Origin: Roseibium hamelinense
GTDB taxonomy: Bacteria; Pseudomonadota; Alphaproteobacteria; Rhizobiales; Stappiaceae
Assembly (NCBI RefSeq): GCF_007830545.1
Contig: NZ_VLLF01000001.1
Coordinates: 496,001 to 560,000 of the forward strand
DNA: 64,000 nucleotides
Reading direction: 5' to 3'
Part shown: one piece after another, positions 1 to 7,740 of the stretch
Layout of the letters: each line of letters begins with the position of its first letter
Numbering within the stretch: position 1 is the stretch's first letter
Notes under the pieces: generated by a model
Database searches by the model: none
Seen by the model: only the letters and a program-made list of their open reading frames with translations
Told to the model about the DNA's origin: nothing
Program-made: the position numbers and the translations under genes

Positions 1-2
1 CG

Positions 3-848
3 CTGATCCGCCAGATCGGTCAGCATGCCCACTCTGAGATTGTCGGCCAGCTTCCTGAGGGAAACTGGATAACGCGGGCTCCGACGCTTGAACGCACGGC
101 AATTCTCCTGGCCAAGGTTCAGGACGAGGCTGGCCACGGTCTTTATCTTTACTGCGCGGCCGAGACGCTCGGTGTCAGCCGCGATGAGCTGATGGAGAAG
201 CTCCATTCGGGCCAGATGAAATACTCCTCCATCTTCAACTACCCAACCCTGACCTGGGCCGATATAGGGGCCGTGGGCTGGCTGGTTGATGGCGCTGCGA
301 TTATGAACCAGGTGCCTCTTCAGCGCACCTCATTCGGTCCCTACAGCCGGGCCATGATCCGGATCTGCAAGGAAGAGAGTTTTCACCAGCGCCAGGGCTA
401 CGACATCATGATGAAGATGGCCCAGGGGACGTCGGAGCAAAAGGCGATGGCGCAGGATGCGCTGAACCGGTTCTGGTATCCCTCGCTTATGATGTTCGGG
501 CCGTCGGACAAGGAGTCGGTCCATTCCGCTCAGTCGATGGCCTGGAAAATCAAGATCAACACGAATGACGAACTGCGGCAGAAATTCGTCGATCAAACCG
601 TGCCGCAAGCCGAGTATCTTGGTCTTAGCATCCCCGACGACACGTTGAACTGGAATGAGGAAAAGGGCGGCTATGACTTTGCCGAGCCGGACTGGAGCGA
701 GTTTTTCGAAGTCCTGAAGGGCAACGGTCCTTGCAACAAGGAGCGGCTTGGTGCCCGGGTGAAAGCCTGGGAAGACGGCGCGTGGTTTCGCGACGGGTTG
801 ATGGCGCATGCCGAAAAACGCGCTGCCGCTCGTCAGGCCGCGGAGTAA
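3..848 (+). CDS. paaA: Phenylacetyl-CoA epoxidase catalytic subunit PaaA (5' partial)
   Basis: Di-iron oxygenase subunit that epoxidises the aromatic ring of phenylacetyl-CoA, acting in the cytoplasm with PaaB, C and E. The reading frame is already open at base 3 and gives PaaA sequence from the first codon ([20 protein letters not shown]), so the true start lies outside the window; the ATG at 192 is internal. Two ferritin-like iron-ligand motifs are visible: DEAGH (an ExxH) in the part upstream of 192 and EESFH (ExxH) near base 375. About 281 residues are present against roughly 310-330 usual for PaaA. It heads the plus-strand paa operon; the next gene starts 5 bases after its stop. Assignment is secure; only the N-terminus is missing. 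Confidence 0.95.
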   Translation: MIRQIGQHAHSEIVGQLPEGNWITRAPTLERTAILLAKVQDEAGHGLYLYCAAETLGVSRDELMEKLHSGQMKYSSIFNYPTLTWADIGAVGWLVDGAAIMNQVPLQRTSFGPYSRAMIRICKEESFHQRQGYDIMMKMAQGTSEQKAMAQDALNRFWYPSLMMFGPSDKESVHSAQSMAWKIKINTNDELRQKFVDQTVPQAEYLGLSIPDDTLNWNEEKGGYDFAEPDWSEFFEVLKGNGPCNKERLGARVKAWEDGAWFRDGLMAHAEKRAAARQAAE

Positions 849-853
849 CGGCC

Positions 854-1348
854 ATGAACGGTCATCATCTCGCCGAGTTGAACATTTCTCGATTGAAATA
901 TGACCTAATGGATCCGCGTGTTGCCGATTTCGTCAACAATCTCAATCGTGTCAACGCGGCCGCTGAACGCTCGCCCGGCTTTGTCTGGCGCTACGAAGAT
1001 GGCAGTGGAAACGCCACTGGCGCCACCGTTCTGAATGATCCGATGGTAATCAGCAATCTGTCGGTATGGGAAACCGTGACCGACCTGGAGCACTTTGTTT
1101 TCAAGACTGTGCACAAACGGATTTATGAGCGCGGGGATGAATGGTTCGGCGGGCTGCAGGGTGCGCGCTTCGTCATGTGGTGGGTCGAGCCTGGCCATCG
1201 TCCAGCCATTGCAGAGGCGATGGCGCGCCTCGCTTATCTCAACCAACATGGCTCGAGCGACCACGCTTTCGGTTGGGACCATTTGCCCGAGGCGGCCTAC
1301 TCGCGTCAGGCGGCCTGCAACCGGCCCGTAGAGCCGCGCCAAATCTAG
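854..1348 (+). CDS. DUF3291 family protein inserted in the paa operon
   Basis: Protein of 164 residues starting MNGHHLAELNISRL, matching the DUF3291 family: N-terminal LAELNISRL, then DPRVADFVNNLNRVN, SPGFVWRYED, NLSVWETVTDLEHFVF and MWWVEP. By family knowledge these are small dimeric alpha+beta-barrel proteins related to antibiotic-biosynthesis monooxygenase folds, with no established reaction. The start at 854 is chosen because it follows the paaA stop by 5 bases; the frame is open further upstream but that part would overlap paaA antiparallel to nothing known. It sits between paaA and paaB, 28 bases before paaB, so it is almost certainly co-transcribed with the epoxidase. A role in phenylacetate oxidation, for example handling a reactive epoxide or oxepin product, is only a guess. 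Confidence 0.8.
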   Translation: MNGHHLAELNISRLKYDLMDPRVADFVNNLNRVNAAAERSPGFVWRYEDGSGNATGATVLNDPMVISNLSVWETVTDLEHFVFKTVHKRIYERGDEWFGGLQGARFVMWWVEPGHRPAIAEAMARLAYLNQHGSSDHAFGWDHLPEAAYSRQAACNRPVEPRQI

Positions 1349-1376
1349 AGGGCTCGTGCGCCCGAGGGAGGATGAA

Positions 1377-1661
1377 ATGTCTAAGGAATGGCCACTATGG
1401 GAAGTGTTCATCCGGGGCCAGCACGGTCTCAACCACCGTCATGTTGGCAGTCTGCATGCGCCTGATGCCGAAATGGCGATCAAGAATGCGCGCGACGTCT
1501 ACACCCGCCGGAACGAGGGCGTATCGATCTGGGTGGTGGAGTCGAAAAACATTGCGGCGTCGGCGCCCTCCGAAAAGGGTCCCCTGTTCGAGCCGTCAAA
1601 CTCAAAGGTCTATCGCCACCCGACTTTCTTCGACATTCCTGATGATGTGGGGCATATGTGA
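1377..1661 (+). CDS. paaB: Phenylacetyl-CoA epoxidase subunit PaaB
   Basis: Small 94-residue non-catalytic subunit of the PaaABCE epoxidase, needed for assembly of the complex. It starts MSKEWPLWEVFIRGQHGLNH, the usual PaaB N-terminus (a charged start followed by WPLWEVFIR), and contains HVGSLHAPDAEMAIKNARDV and the typical end FDIPDDVGHM. The ATG at 1377 is preceded by GGGAGG at 1365-1370; an in-frame ATG at 1356 would add seven residues that do not fit the family. Its stop codon overlaps the paaC start (TGATG), which implies translational coupling. Confidence 0.95.
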   Translation: MSKEWPLWEVFIRGQHGLNHRHVGSLHAPDAEMAIKNARDVYTRRNEGVSIWVVESKNIAASAPSEKGPLFEPSNSKVYRHPTFFDIPDDVGHM

Positions 1662-2437
1662 TGCCTGAAACTCCTGAAATGACCTTGAATGCGGCCCTGT
1701 TTGAATGGCTGCTGCGGATGGGCGACAACACCCTGATCCTCGGACACCGGGTATCGGAATGGTGTGGCCATGCCCCCGTGCTGGAAGAGGATATCGCTCT
1801 TGCCAATACGGCTCTGGACCTGATTGGCCAAACCCAGCTCTGGCTCGGATTGGCCGGGGAAGTGGAAGGCAAAGGGCGTTCAGCGGACAATCTGGCTTAC
1901 CTGCGTGATGCAAGCGCGTTCCGAAATGTCTTGCTGGTCGAGCGGCCAAACGGTGACTTCGGCCAGACTTTGATGCGCCAGTTTCTGTTCGATGCCTGGC
2001 ACCTCGATATGTTGAAGGCGCTTCGGCAATCGACCGACGGCCGGGTGGCGGACATCGCTGAAAAGGCGCAAAAGGAAGTCGCCTACCATCTGGAACGCTC
2101 AGCCGATCTTGTCATCCGGCTCGGCGATGGATCACAGGAGAGCCACCGGCGGCTGCAGGCTGCGCTGGATGATCACTGGTCTTACACCGGCGAATTGTTT
2201 GTTGGCGATGAGGCTGATGAACAGGTGGCAAAAGCCGGGATCGCACCCGCGGCAGAAACACTGCAAGGCAGCTGGTCGAATACCGTTGGCGAGGTGCTGC
2301 AAGCCGCCACCCTGACTGCGCCGGAAAGCAGTTTCTCTCACAAGGGCGGCAAGCGCGGCATTCATACCGAGCATTTGGGGTACATCCTGGCGGACATGCA
2401 GTTTTTGCAGCGCGCTTATCCAGGGGCGACTTGGTGA
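1661..2437 (+). CDS. paaC: Phenylacetyl-CoA epoxidase structural subunit PaaC
   Basis: Ferritin-like subunit of 258 residues that pairs with PaaA in the epoxidase but carries no iron in characterised homologues. Family signatures are LRMGDNTLILGHRVSEWCGH near the N-terminus, a central EKAQKEVAYHLERSADLVIR helix and LGYILADMQFLQRAYPGATW at the C-terminus. The ATG at 1661 overlaps the paaB stop; a GTG directly before it at 1658 is an alternative start that adds one residue. PaaD begins four bases after its stop. Confidence 0.95.
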   Translation: MPETPEMTLNAALFEWLLRMGDNTLILGHRVSEWCGHAPVLEEDIALANTALDLIGQTQLWLGLAGEVEGKGRSADNLAYLRDASAFRNVLLVERPNGDFGQTLMRQFLFDAWHLDMLKALRQSTDGRVADIAEKAQKEVAYHLERSADLVIRLGDGSQESHRRLQAALDDHWSYTGELFVGDEADEQVAKAGIAPAAETLQGSWSNTVGEVLQAATLTAPESSFSHKGGKRGIHTEHLGYILADMQFLQRAYPGATW

Positions 2438-2441
2438 GGTC

Positions 2442-2963
2442 ATGCAGCCGTCCATCGAAACAGTCTGGTCCTGGCTTGGTGAAGTGCCCGATCCCGAAAT
2501 ACCGGTCATTTCACTGACCGACTTGGGCATCATCCGGAATGTTGCCTGGGAGGACGACACCCTGGTCATCACGGTGACACCGACCTACTCCGGATGCCCG
2601 GCAACCAGTGTGATCAATTTCGAAATCGAGGCCGCCTTGCGCGGACATGGTGTCTGGAATTTGCGTTTGGAGCGGCAATTGTCACCGGCCTGGACGACGG
2701 ACTGGATCAGCCGGGAAGGGCGCGAAAAACTTAAAGCCTACGGCATCGCGCCGCCCGTGGACGGCACAGCCGCGGACGGTCGGGCGGTGGGCCTGGCAAA
2801 CCGTCTCGCAAACGGGACACCGGGCGGAAATCTGGTGATCGAGTGCCCGCGCTGCGCTTCGGCAAACACCGAGCGTGTCAGCCAGTTCGGATCCACCCCA
2901 TGCAAGGCGTCCTATCGCTGCAAGGACTGCCTGGAACCGTTTGATTATTTCAAGTGCATCTAG
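2442..2963 (+). CDS. paaD: PaaD, iron-sulfur maturation factor of the epoxidase
   Basis: Protein of 173 residues with an N-terminal MIP18/SufT-type (DUF59) domain: LGEVPDPEIPVISLTDLGII, then TPTYSGCPAT, which includes the conserved cysteine. The C-terminal part is a zinc-ribbon-like segment with CPRCASANTERVSQFGSTPC and CKDCLEPFDYFKC, giving five to six cysteines. PaaD is known to be required for an active epoxidase, probably in iron-sulfur assembly on PaaE, and is not a subunit. It is separated from paaC by four bases and from paaE by 30 bases. Confidence 0.93.
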   Translation: MQPSIETVWSWLGEVPDPEIPVISLTDLGIIRNVAWEDDTLVITVTPTYSGCPATSVINFEIEAALRGHGVWNLRLERQLSPAWTTDWISREGREKLKAYGIAPPVDGTAADGRAVGLANRLANGTPGGNLVIECPRCASANTERVSQFGSTPCKASYRCKDCLEPFDYFKCI

Positions 2964-2993
2964 CGGCGAGCGAACAGATGCGGAGGAGTTGAG

Positions 2994-4070
2994 ATGGCGC
3001 GTTTCCATCCCTTGGAAGTCACGGATGTGCAAAAGGAAACCCGCGATGCGGTCGTCGTGACTTTACGCCCGCGAGAGGAAGACCGGCAGGCTTTCGACTT
3101 CGTGCAGGGCCAATATCTGACATTTCGCAAGCATTTTGACGGCGAGGAGCTGCGCCGATCCTATTCGATTTGTGCCGGTAAAGACGAAGGGGTGCTGAAG
3201 GTCGGCATCAAGCGGGTGGATGGCGGCGCATTTTCCACCTGGGCCAATGAGGACCTGAAACGCGGTGCGGTGATCGAAGCCATGCCGCCCATGGGCAAGT
3301 TCCACACACCGCTCGATCCCGCTGCGGAGCGCCACTATCTGGGTTTTGCCGGCGGCTCCGGAATCACACCGCTCTTGTCGATCATCAAGACCGTTCTGGC
3401 CCGCGAGCCCGGGTCCCGGTTCACATTGATCTATGCGAACCGGCAGATCACCTCGATCATGTTCCGCGAAGAACTGGAGGATCTGAAAAACCTCTATCTT
3501 GGCCGCTTTTCCGTGCTGCATGTGCTGGAAACCGAGGCTCAGGAGATCGACCTTTTCACCGGCCGGATCGATGAGGCGAAAATGAAAGGTCTGTTCAAGA
3601 CCTGGATCGACCCGGCCTCCGTCGATACGGCGTTCATCTGCGGGCCCGAGCCGATGATGCTGACGATCGCTGCGAGCCTGCGCGCACACGGCCTAGACGA
3701 TAGCCAGATCAAGTTCGAGCTGTTTGCATCCGGTCAGCCGGGGCGCGCGAAGCAAAAGGCGGTCAGCCGCCACGCAGTCGAGGCAGGCGCCGCCACCGAA
3801 GCCACCGTGACGCTGGATGGCGCAACGCGCAGTTTTAACATGCCAAAACAGGGCCAGAGCCTGCTGGAGGCCGCGCTCGACAACAATCTGGACGCGCCAT
3901 ACGCCTGCAAAGCCGGTGTTTGCTCAACGTGCCGGGCGAAAGTGCTCGAGGGTGAGGTCGACATGCAAGTCAATCATGCCCTTGAAGACTACGAGGTCCG
4001 GCAGGGATACGTGTTGAGCTGCCAGTGTTATCCGCTCACGGACAAAGTGGTCGTGACCTACGACGAATAA
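2994..4070 (+). CDS. paaE: Phenylacetyl-CoA epoxidase reductase PaaE
   Basis: Reductase of 358 residues that passes electrons from NADPH to the PaaA di-iron centre. An FAD-binding domain comes first (LRRSYSICAG is the flavin RxYS motif, about residues 55-65), then an NAD(P)-binding domain (FAGGSGITPLLSIIKT; FICGPEPMM), then a C-terminal plant-type 2Fe-2S ferredoxin domain. The cluster ligands are seen in CKAGVCSTC followed about 30 residues later by LSCQC. Start ATG at 2994 follows GGAGTTGAG. Length and domain order are normal for PaaE. Confidence 0.95.
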   Translation: MARFHPLEVTDVQKETRDAVVVTLRPREEDRQAFDFVQGQYLTFRKHFDGEELRRSYSICAGKDEGVLKVGIKRVDGGAFSTWANEDLKRGAVIEAMPPMGKFHTPLDPAAERHYLGFAGGSGITPLLSIIKTVLAREPGSRFTLIYANRQITSIMFREELEDLKNLYLGRFSVLHVLETEAQEIDLFTGRIDEAKMKGLFKTWIDPASVDTAFICGPEPMMLTIAASLRAHGLDDSQIKFELFASGQPGRAKQKAVSRHAVEAGAATEATVTLDGATRSFNMPKQGQSLLEAALDNNLDAPYACKAGVCSTCRAKVLEGEVDMQVNHALEDYEVRQGYVLSCQCYPLTDKVVVTYDE

Positions 4071-4104
4071 CAGGCCGGGCACACCGGCAACGGGGAGGAC
4101 AATC

Positions 4105-4860
4105 ATGTCGGAGACGATGGAGCTGGAAGACTATCTTGCGGCAGGCGGCAAGCTGTCGACCCCGCTGAACGCGCCGCCGCGGTACCGGGGTGAGTTGATG
4201 CGGCTGATGGCCTCGTTCGTGGACAGTGAATTGGCAGGGTCTGCCGGATTTGCGGATGTGATCAACGAAGCGCCGGGCATCAAATCGCGGATCGCCGCTG
4301 CACGGATCGTTCTCGAAAAAGCCGATCATGCTGAACGGGTCCTGGAGATCATGGGCGAATTCGGCGCCGACACCGCGCGCTACGCTGTCCACCAGCCCTG
4401 GAGCGCCCGTCTTGACCGGCATGCAGACCTCGGACAGGTCCGGCGCGGCGGCGATATGCGCCTGTCGGTGTTCCATTACCCTTTGGAGGGCTGGACCGAT
4501 GCGGTTGTTTTCAACGTCCTGATGGGTCTTGCCACAGGTGTCCAGCTGGATGAGTTGTGCCGCATCTCGTTCGCACCGCTCGCGGAAATTTTCCGCGACA
4601 TCGCCCCGCGCGAAAAACGTCACACCGAACTTGGCATCGAGGGCCTGGAGTTGCTCGCCACACAGTCTGGAGAGCCGGAAAAGATCCGGGCATCGGCTGC
4701 CTATTGGATGCCACGGGTGGAAGCCACCTTCGGACTGGCGGCCTCCAAACGATTTGACATCCAGAAGAAATTCGGTCTGCGCCACATGCCCAACGAAGAT
4801 CTTGCCGGTGTCTGGAAACAGCAGGCGGGCGCGGAACTGCAGAAAATCGGCATCACCTAA
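4105..4860 (+). CDS. PaaA/PaaC-like ferritin-fold protein (third paralogue)
   Basis: Protein of 251 residues in the phenylacetic acid catabolic (PaaA/PaaC) family, with MRLMASFVDSELAGSAGF, a helix containing LEKADHAERVLEIMGEFG and a later helix containing APREKRHTELGIEGL. The second ExxH iron motif is kept (E170-K-R-H173), but at the first site the glutamate is replaced by lysine (E71-K72-A-D-H75), so the site looks incomplete, as in PaaC. It has an ATG at 4105 preceded by GGGGAGGAC, and lies between paaE (34 bases) and paaZ (33 bases), clearly part of the operon. It is not a standard paaABCDE subunit. It may replace or modulate PaaA or PaaC, or act on another acyl-CoA; the function is unknown. 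Confidence 0.75.
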   Translation: MSETMELEDYLAAGGKLSTPLNAPPRYRGELMRLMASFVDSELAGSAGFADVINEAPGIKSRIAAARIVLEKADHAERVLEIMGEFGADTARYAVHQPWSARLDRHADLGQVRRGGDMRLSVFHYPLEGWTDAVVFNVLMGLATGVQLDELCRISFAPLAEIFRDIAPREKRHTELGIEGLELLATQSGEPEKIRASAAYWMPRVEATFGLAASKRFDIQKKFGLRHMPNEDLAGVWKQQAGAELQKIGIT

Positions 4861-4893
4861 CGTGCCTCAGGATACAAGAAGGGAACGACCCCA

Positions 4894-6969
4894 ATGAACA
4901 CGCATGTTTCAGCGCCCCGGCACCTTGAGAGCTACCTGAGCGGAGTTTGGCAACGCGGCGCAAAGGACGGCAAGGCGCTGCTCAATGCATCGACGGGCGA
5001 CCCGGTTGCCTTCATTGATGCAAGCGGTCTTGATCTTGCCACAGCACTTGAGTGGGGGCGGCAGGTCGGAGGCGCCAACCTGCGCAAGCATTCGTTTCAC
5101 GAGCGGGCATTGATGTTGAAAGCCCTGGCCCAGGCTCTGATGGACCTCAAGGAAGAGTTCTATCAGGAAAGCTTTGCGACCGGCGCCACCCGCAAAGATA
5201 GCTGGATCGATATTGAAGGTGGGATCGGAACCCTGTTCGCCTATTCCTCAAAGGCCCGGCGCGAGCTTCCCAACACAAGGGTTCTGACTGATGGCGATGT
5301 GGAGCCACTGTCCCGGGACAATAGTTTTTCCGCGCAGCATATTCTGTCTCCCTTGCACGGTGTTGCGGTACACATCAATGCCTATAATTTTCCCTGCTGG
5401 GGCATGCTGGAAAAGATTGCGCCGAGCCTGATTGCAGGCGTGCCGTGCCTTGTGAAGCCGGCCAGCCAGACCGCCTACCTTACCGAACTCATGGTGCGAC
5501 GCATTCTCGAAACCGGGATCCTTCCCGACGGTGCACTTCAACTGTTAGCGGGCTCTGCCGGTGACTTGCTCGATCATTTGACCGAACAGGACATCCTGAC
5601 CTTCACCGGATCCGCGTCAACCGGCCAGATGCTGAAACAGCACAAAACGGTCGTTCAAAACTCGGTCCGGTTTACGATGGAAGCGGACAGTTTGAACGCG
5701 TCGGTGCTGGGCACGGATGCGGCCCCGGGCACACCGGAATTCGACCTGTTCGTGAAGGAAGTTGCCCGTGAGATGACGGTGAAGGCCGGACAGAAGTGTA
5801 CCGCTATTCGGCGGGTTATCGTGCCTTCGGCTTTTCATGAGGCTGTGATCGACGCTTTGCGCAGCCGGCTCGGCAAGACGGTGCTTGGCGATCCTGCCAG
5901 AGAGGAAACCCGGATGGGACCGCTGGCCTCGCTCGATCAGCGTGACGAGGTTTTGGCGCGGATTTCGGACCTTTGTGAAGACGCGGAGATTGTCGCTGGG
6001 CACCCGGACCGGATCGATGTGGGGTTTGGCGATGCAGAAAAGGGCGCATTTCTCAATCCGGTTCTGCTCAGCTGCAGCAATCCAAAATCGGCACAGGCGG
6101 TTCACGATGTCGAGGCCTTCGGTCCTGTTGCGACGGTCATGTCCTATGACACGCTTGAGGATGCAGTTGATCTGGCGCAGCGCGGCAAGGGCTCGCTGGT
6201 TGCTTCCCTATTCACCAACGACCGGCGTGTTGCCGAAGAGATCGTCTTGGGAATGGCGCCGTATCACGGCCGTGTTCTGATCGGAAACCGCACCAGCGCA
6301 AAGACCTCGACCGGTCACGGGTCGCCGCTGCCAAATTTGGTTCATGGCGGGCCTGGCAGGGCAGGCGGCGGCGAGGAATTGGGCGGCATGCGCGGGGTCA
6401 AGCACTACATGCAGCGCACGGCCGTACAGGGCGCACCTGAGTTGCTATCTGCGGTGACCGGCCGCTGGATCTCGGGTGCACAGGGCCAGGACGCCGGTGT
6501 CCATCCGTTCCGCAAGTCATTGGCCGAACTCAAAATTGGTGATCAGCTGATCAGCAACGCGCGGGAAATAACGTTGAAAGACATCGAGCATTTCGCCGAG
6601 TTCACCGGGGATACCTTCTACGCGCATATGGACGAAGCGTCGGCGCGGGCCAATCCATTTTTTGAAGGCCGTGTGGCCCATGGCTATCTGATTGTGTCCT
6701 TTGCGGCCGGTCTTTTTGTTGATCCGGCACCAGGGCCTGTGCTCGCCAACTATGGCGTTGATAACCTCCGCTTTCTGACGCCGGTTAACCCGGGAGACAG
6801 CTTGAAGGTTCAGCTAACCTGCAAGGAGATCAACGAACGGATCAATGCGGACTATGGCGAAGTACGTTGGGATGCGGTTGTGACCAATCAGGATGATGAA
6901 ATCGTTGCGCAATATGATGTCTTGACCATGGTTGCGAAGACCTGGCCTTTGGCCATGGCTGCAGAATAG
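4894..6969 (+). CDS. paaZ: Oxepin-CoA hydrolase / 3-oxo-5,6-dehydrosuberyl-CoA semialdehyde dehydrogenase
   Basis: Bifunctional ring-cleavage enzyme of 691 residues. An aldehyde dehydrogenase domain (about residues 10-520) shows the catalytic glutamate E263 in FTMEADSLNASVL and nucleophile C302 in AGQKCTAIRRV. A MaoC-type (R)-hydratase domain (about 540-680) shows FAEFTGDTFYAHMDE and FFEGRVAHGYLIVSF. The hydratase opens oxepin-CoA and the dehydrogenase oxidises the resulting aldehyde with NADP. Both domains appear intact and the length matches PaaZ. It is the last gene of the plus-strand paa operon. Confidence 0.95.
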   Translation: MNTHVSAPRHLESYLSGVWQRGAKDGKALLNASTGDPVAFIDASGLDLATALEWGRQVGGANLRKHSFHERALMLKALAQALMDLKEEFYQESFATGATRKDSWIDIEGGIGTLFAYSSKARRELPNTRVLTDGDVEPLSRDNSFSAQHILSPLHGVAVHINAYNFPCWGMLEKIAPSLIAGVPCLVKPASQTAYLTELMVRRILETGILPDGALQLLAGSAGDLLDHLTEQDILTFTGSASTGQMLKQHKTVVQNSVRFTMEADSLNASVLGTDAAPGTPEFDLFVKEVAREMTVKAGQKCTAIRRVIVPSAFHEAVIDALRSRLGKTVLGDPAREETRMGPLASLDQRDEVLARISDLCEDAEIVAGHPDRIDVGFGDAEKGAFLNPVLLSCSNPKSAQAVHDVEAFGPVATVMSYDTLEDAVDLAQRGKGSLVASLFTNDRRVAEEIVLGMAPYHGRVLIGNRTSAKTSTGHGSPLPNLVHGGPGRAGGGEELGGMRGVKHYMQRTAVQGAPELLSAVTGRWISGAQGQDAGVHPFRKSLAELKIGDQLISNAREITLKDIEHFAEFTGDTFYAHMDEASARANPFFEGRVAHGYLIVSFAAGLFVDPAPGPVLANYGVDNLRFLTPVNPGDSLKVQLTCKEINERINADYGEVRWDAVVTNQDDEIVAQYDVLTMVAKTWPLAMAAE

Positions 6970-6998
6970 GCTGCCGTTCAGGTTTTCAAAAACGGGAC

Positions 6999-7017
6999 GC
7001 GGCCGTCGGGCGGCCGC
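6999..7017 (+). terminator. GC-rich hairpin after paaZ (possible weak terminator)
   Basis: GCGGCCG (6999-7005), loop TCGGG, CGGCCGC (7011-7017) forms a perfect seven-pair stem 30 bases after the paaZ stop. No T-run follows, so termination would be weak or Rho-assisted. It lies in the convergent space between paaZ and paaR. Confidence 0.4.
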
Positions 7018-7023
7018 ATGACC

Positions 7024-7053
7024 CGGTGTCAGGCGGTGTCAGGCGGTGTCAGG
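7024..7053. repeat. Three tandem copies of a 10-base unit
   Basis: CGGTGTCAGG is repeated three times without interruption at 7024-7033, 7034-7043 and 7044-7053, in the gap between paaZ and paaR. No coding role is seen; this is a short tandem array that may vary in copy number between strains. Confidence 0.9.
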
Positions 7054-7077
7054 TGGGCGAGAGGGGCGGCGAGCGTC

Positions 7078-7680
7078 TCAAGACTTGACCGCCTTGACGC
7101 CCTCCAGGATCAGTGTCGTGGCCACGTCCGCATAGTCCTGACGCGTAACAGGACCTCCCTCCCGAAACCACATGTAAACCCAGTTCATCATGCCGAAGAG
7201 TGACATGGTTACAGGCATTAAAAGCGGCTTTTCACCGGTTTGAAGGTTCGGATTGATCTCGTCGAGAATGGCGGAAAACCGGCGCACGATCTTGCGCTCA
7301 AGGGCGTGAATTTCTGATTTTTGCTCTTCGCTCAGCATCGGTCCGGCGTTCAGCTGGACTTTGTGCTGGTTGTCGGCATCGCGGTAGTTTTCCAGCACCG
7401 CGCGCACAAGCCCTTTGAGCCGGACTTCCGGCTCTGCGCCGGTCACATCAGCTGCCTCGATGTCCATGTCGAGTTCTTCGAGATGGCTGCGGATGATCGC
7501 AAAGATCAAGGCGTCCTTGTTCGGGTAATAGTGATAAAGCAGAGACTTGGAGACACCAGATTCACTTGCAATAGCCGACATGGAGGCTTTCTCCATGCCT
7601 TGTTCTGCAAATACCGCGGCAGCGCTGATCAGAATGTTACGCTGCTTGTCTTCAAAGTCTTCGGCGCGTGTTCGGGCCAT
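7078..7680 (-). CDS. paaR: TetR-family regulator of phenylacetate genes (PaaR type)
   Basis: TetR/AcrR repressor of 200 residues with an N-terminal helix-turn-helix: ILISAAAVFAEQGMEKASMS, then SESGVSKSLLYHYYPNKDAL. The C-terminal ligand domain has several tryptophans (MMNWVYMWFREGG), as expected for a hydrophobic acyl-CoA effector. The ATG at 7680 gives MARTRAEDF; a GTG two codons upstream (7686) is the alternative. It lies 60 bases behind paaK on the same strand and is probably in the paaG-I-K transcript, so it would be autoregulated through the palindrome at 10416-10427. The effector is presumably phenylacetyl-CoA; this is inferred from context and from PaaR proteins of other bacteria. Confidence 0.85.
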   Translation of the reverse strand: MARTRAEDFEDKQRNILISAAAVFAEQGMEKASMSAIASESGVSKSLLYHYYPNKDALIFAIIRSHLEELDMDIEAADVTGAEPEVRLKGLVRAVLENYRDADNQHKVQLNAGPMLSEEQKSEIHALERKIVRRFSAILDEINPNLQTGEKPLLMPVTMSLFGMMNWVYMWFREGGPVTRQDYADVATTLILEGVKAVKS

Positions 7681-7740
7681 TCGCACTGCTCTTTCGCGAG
7701 ACGGAATATCATTTGATTAATATTGGGCGCTCATGCGCAA

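Noticed and set aside
192..848. A 218-residue protein starting at ATG 192
   Set aside because: The frame is open and clearly PaaA-like from base 3, so 192 is an internal methionine of a gene that begins outside the window.
6999..7017. Strong intrinsic terminator for paaZ
   Set aside because: The stem is perfect but no T-run follows on either side; kept only as a weak candidate.
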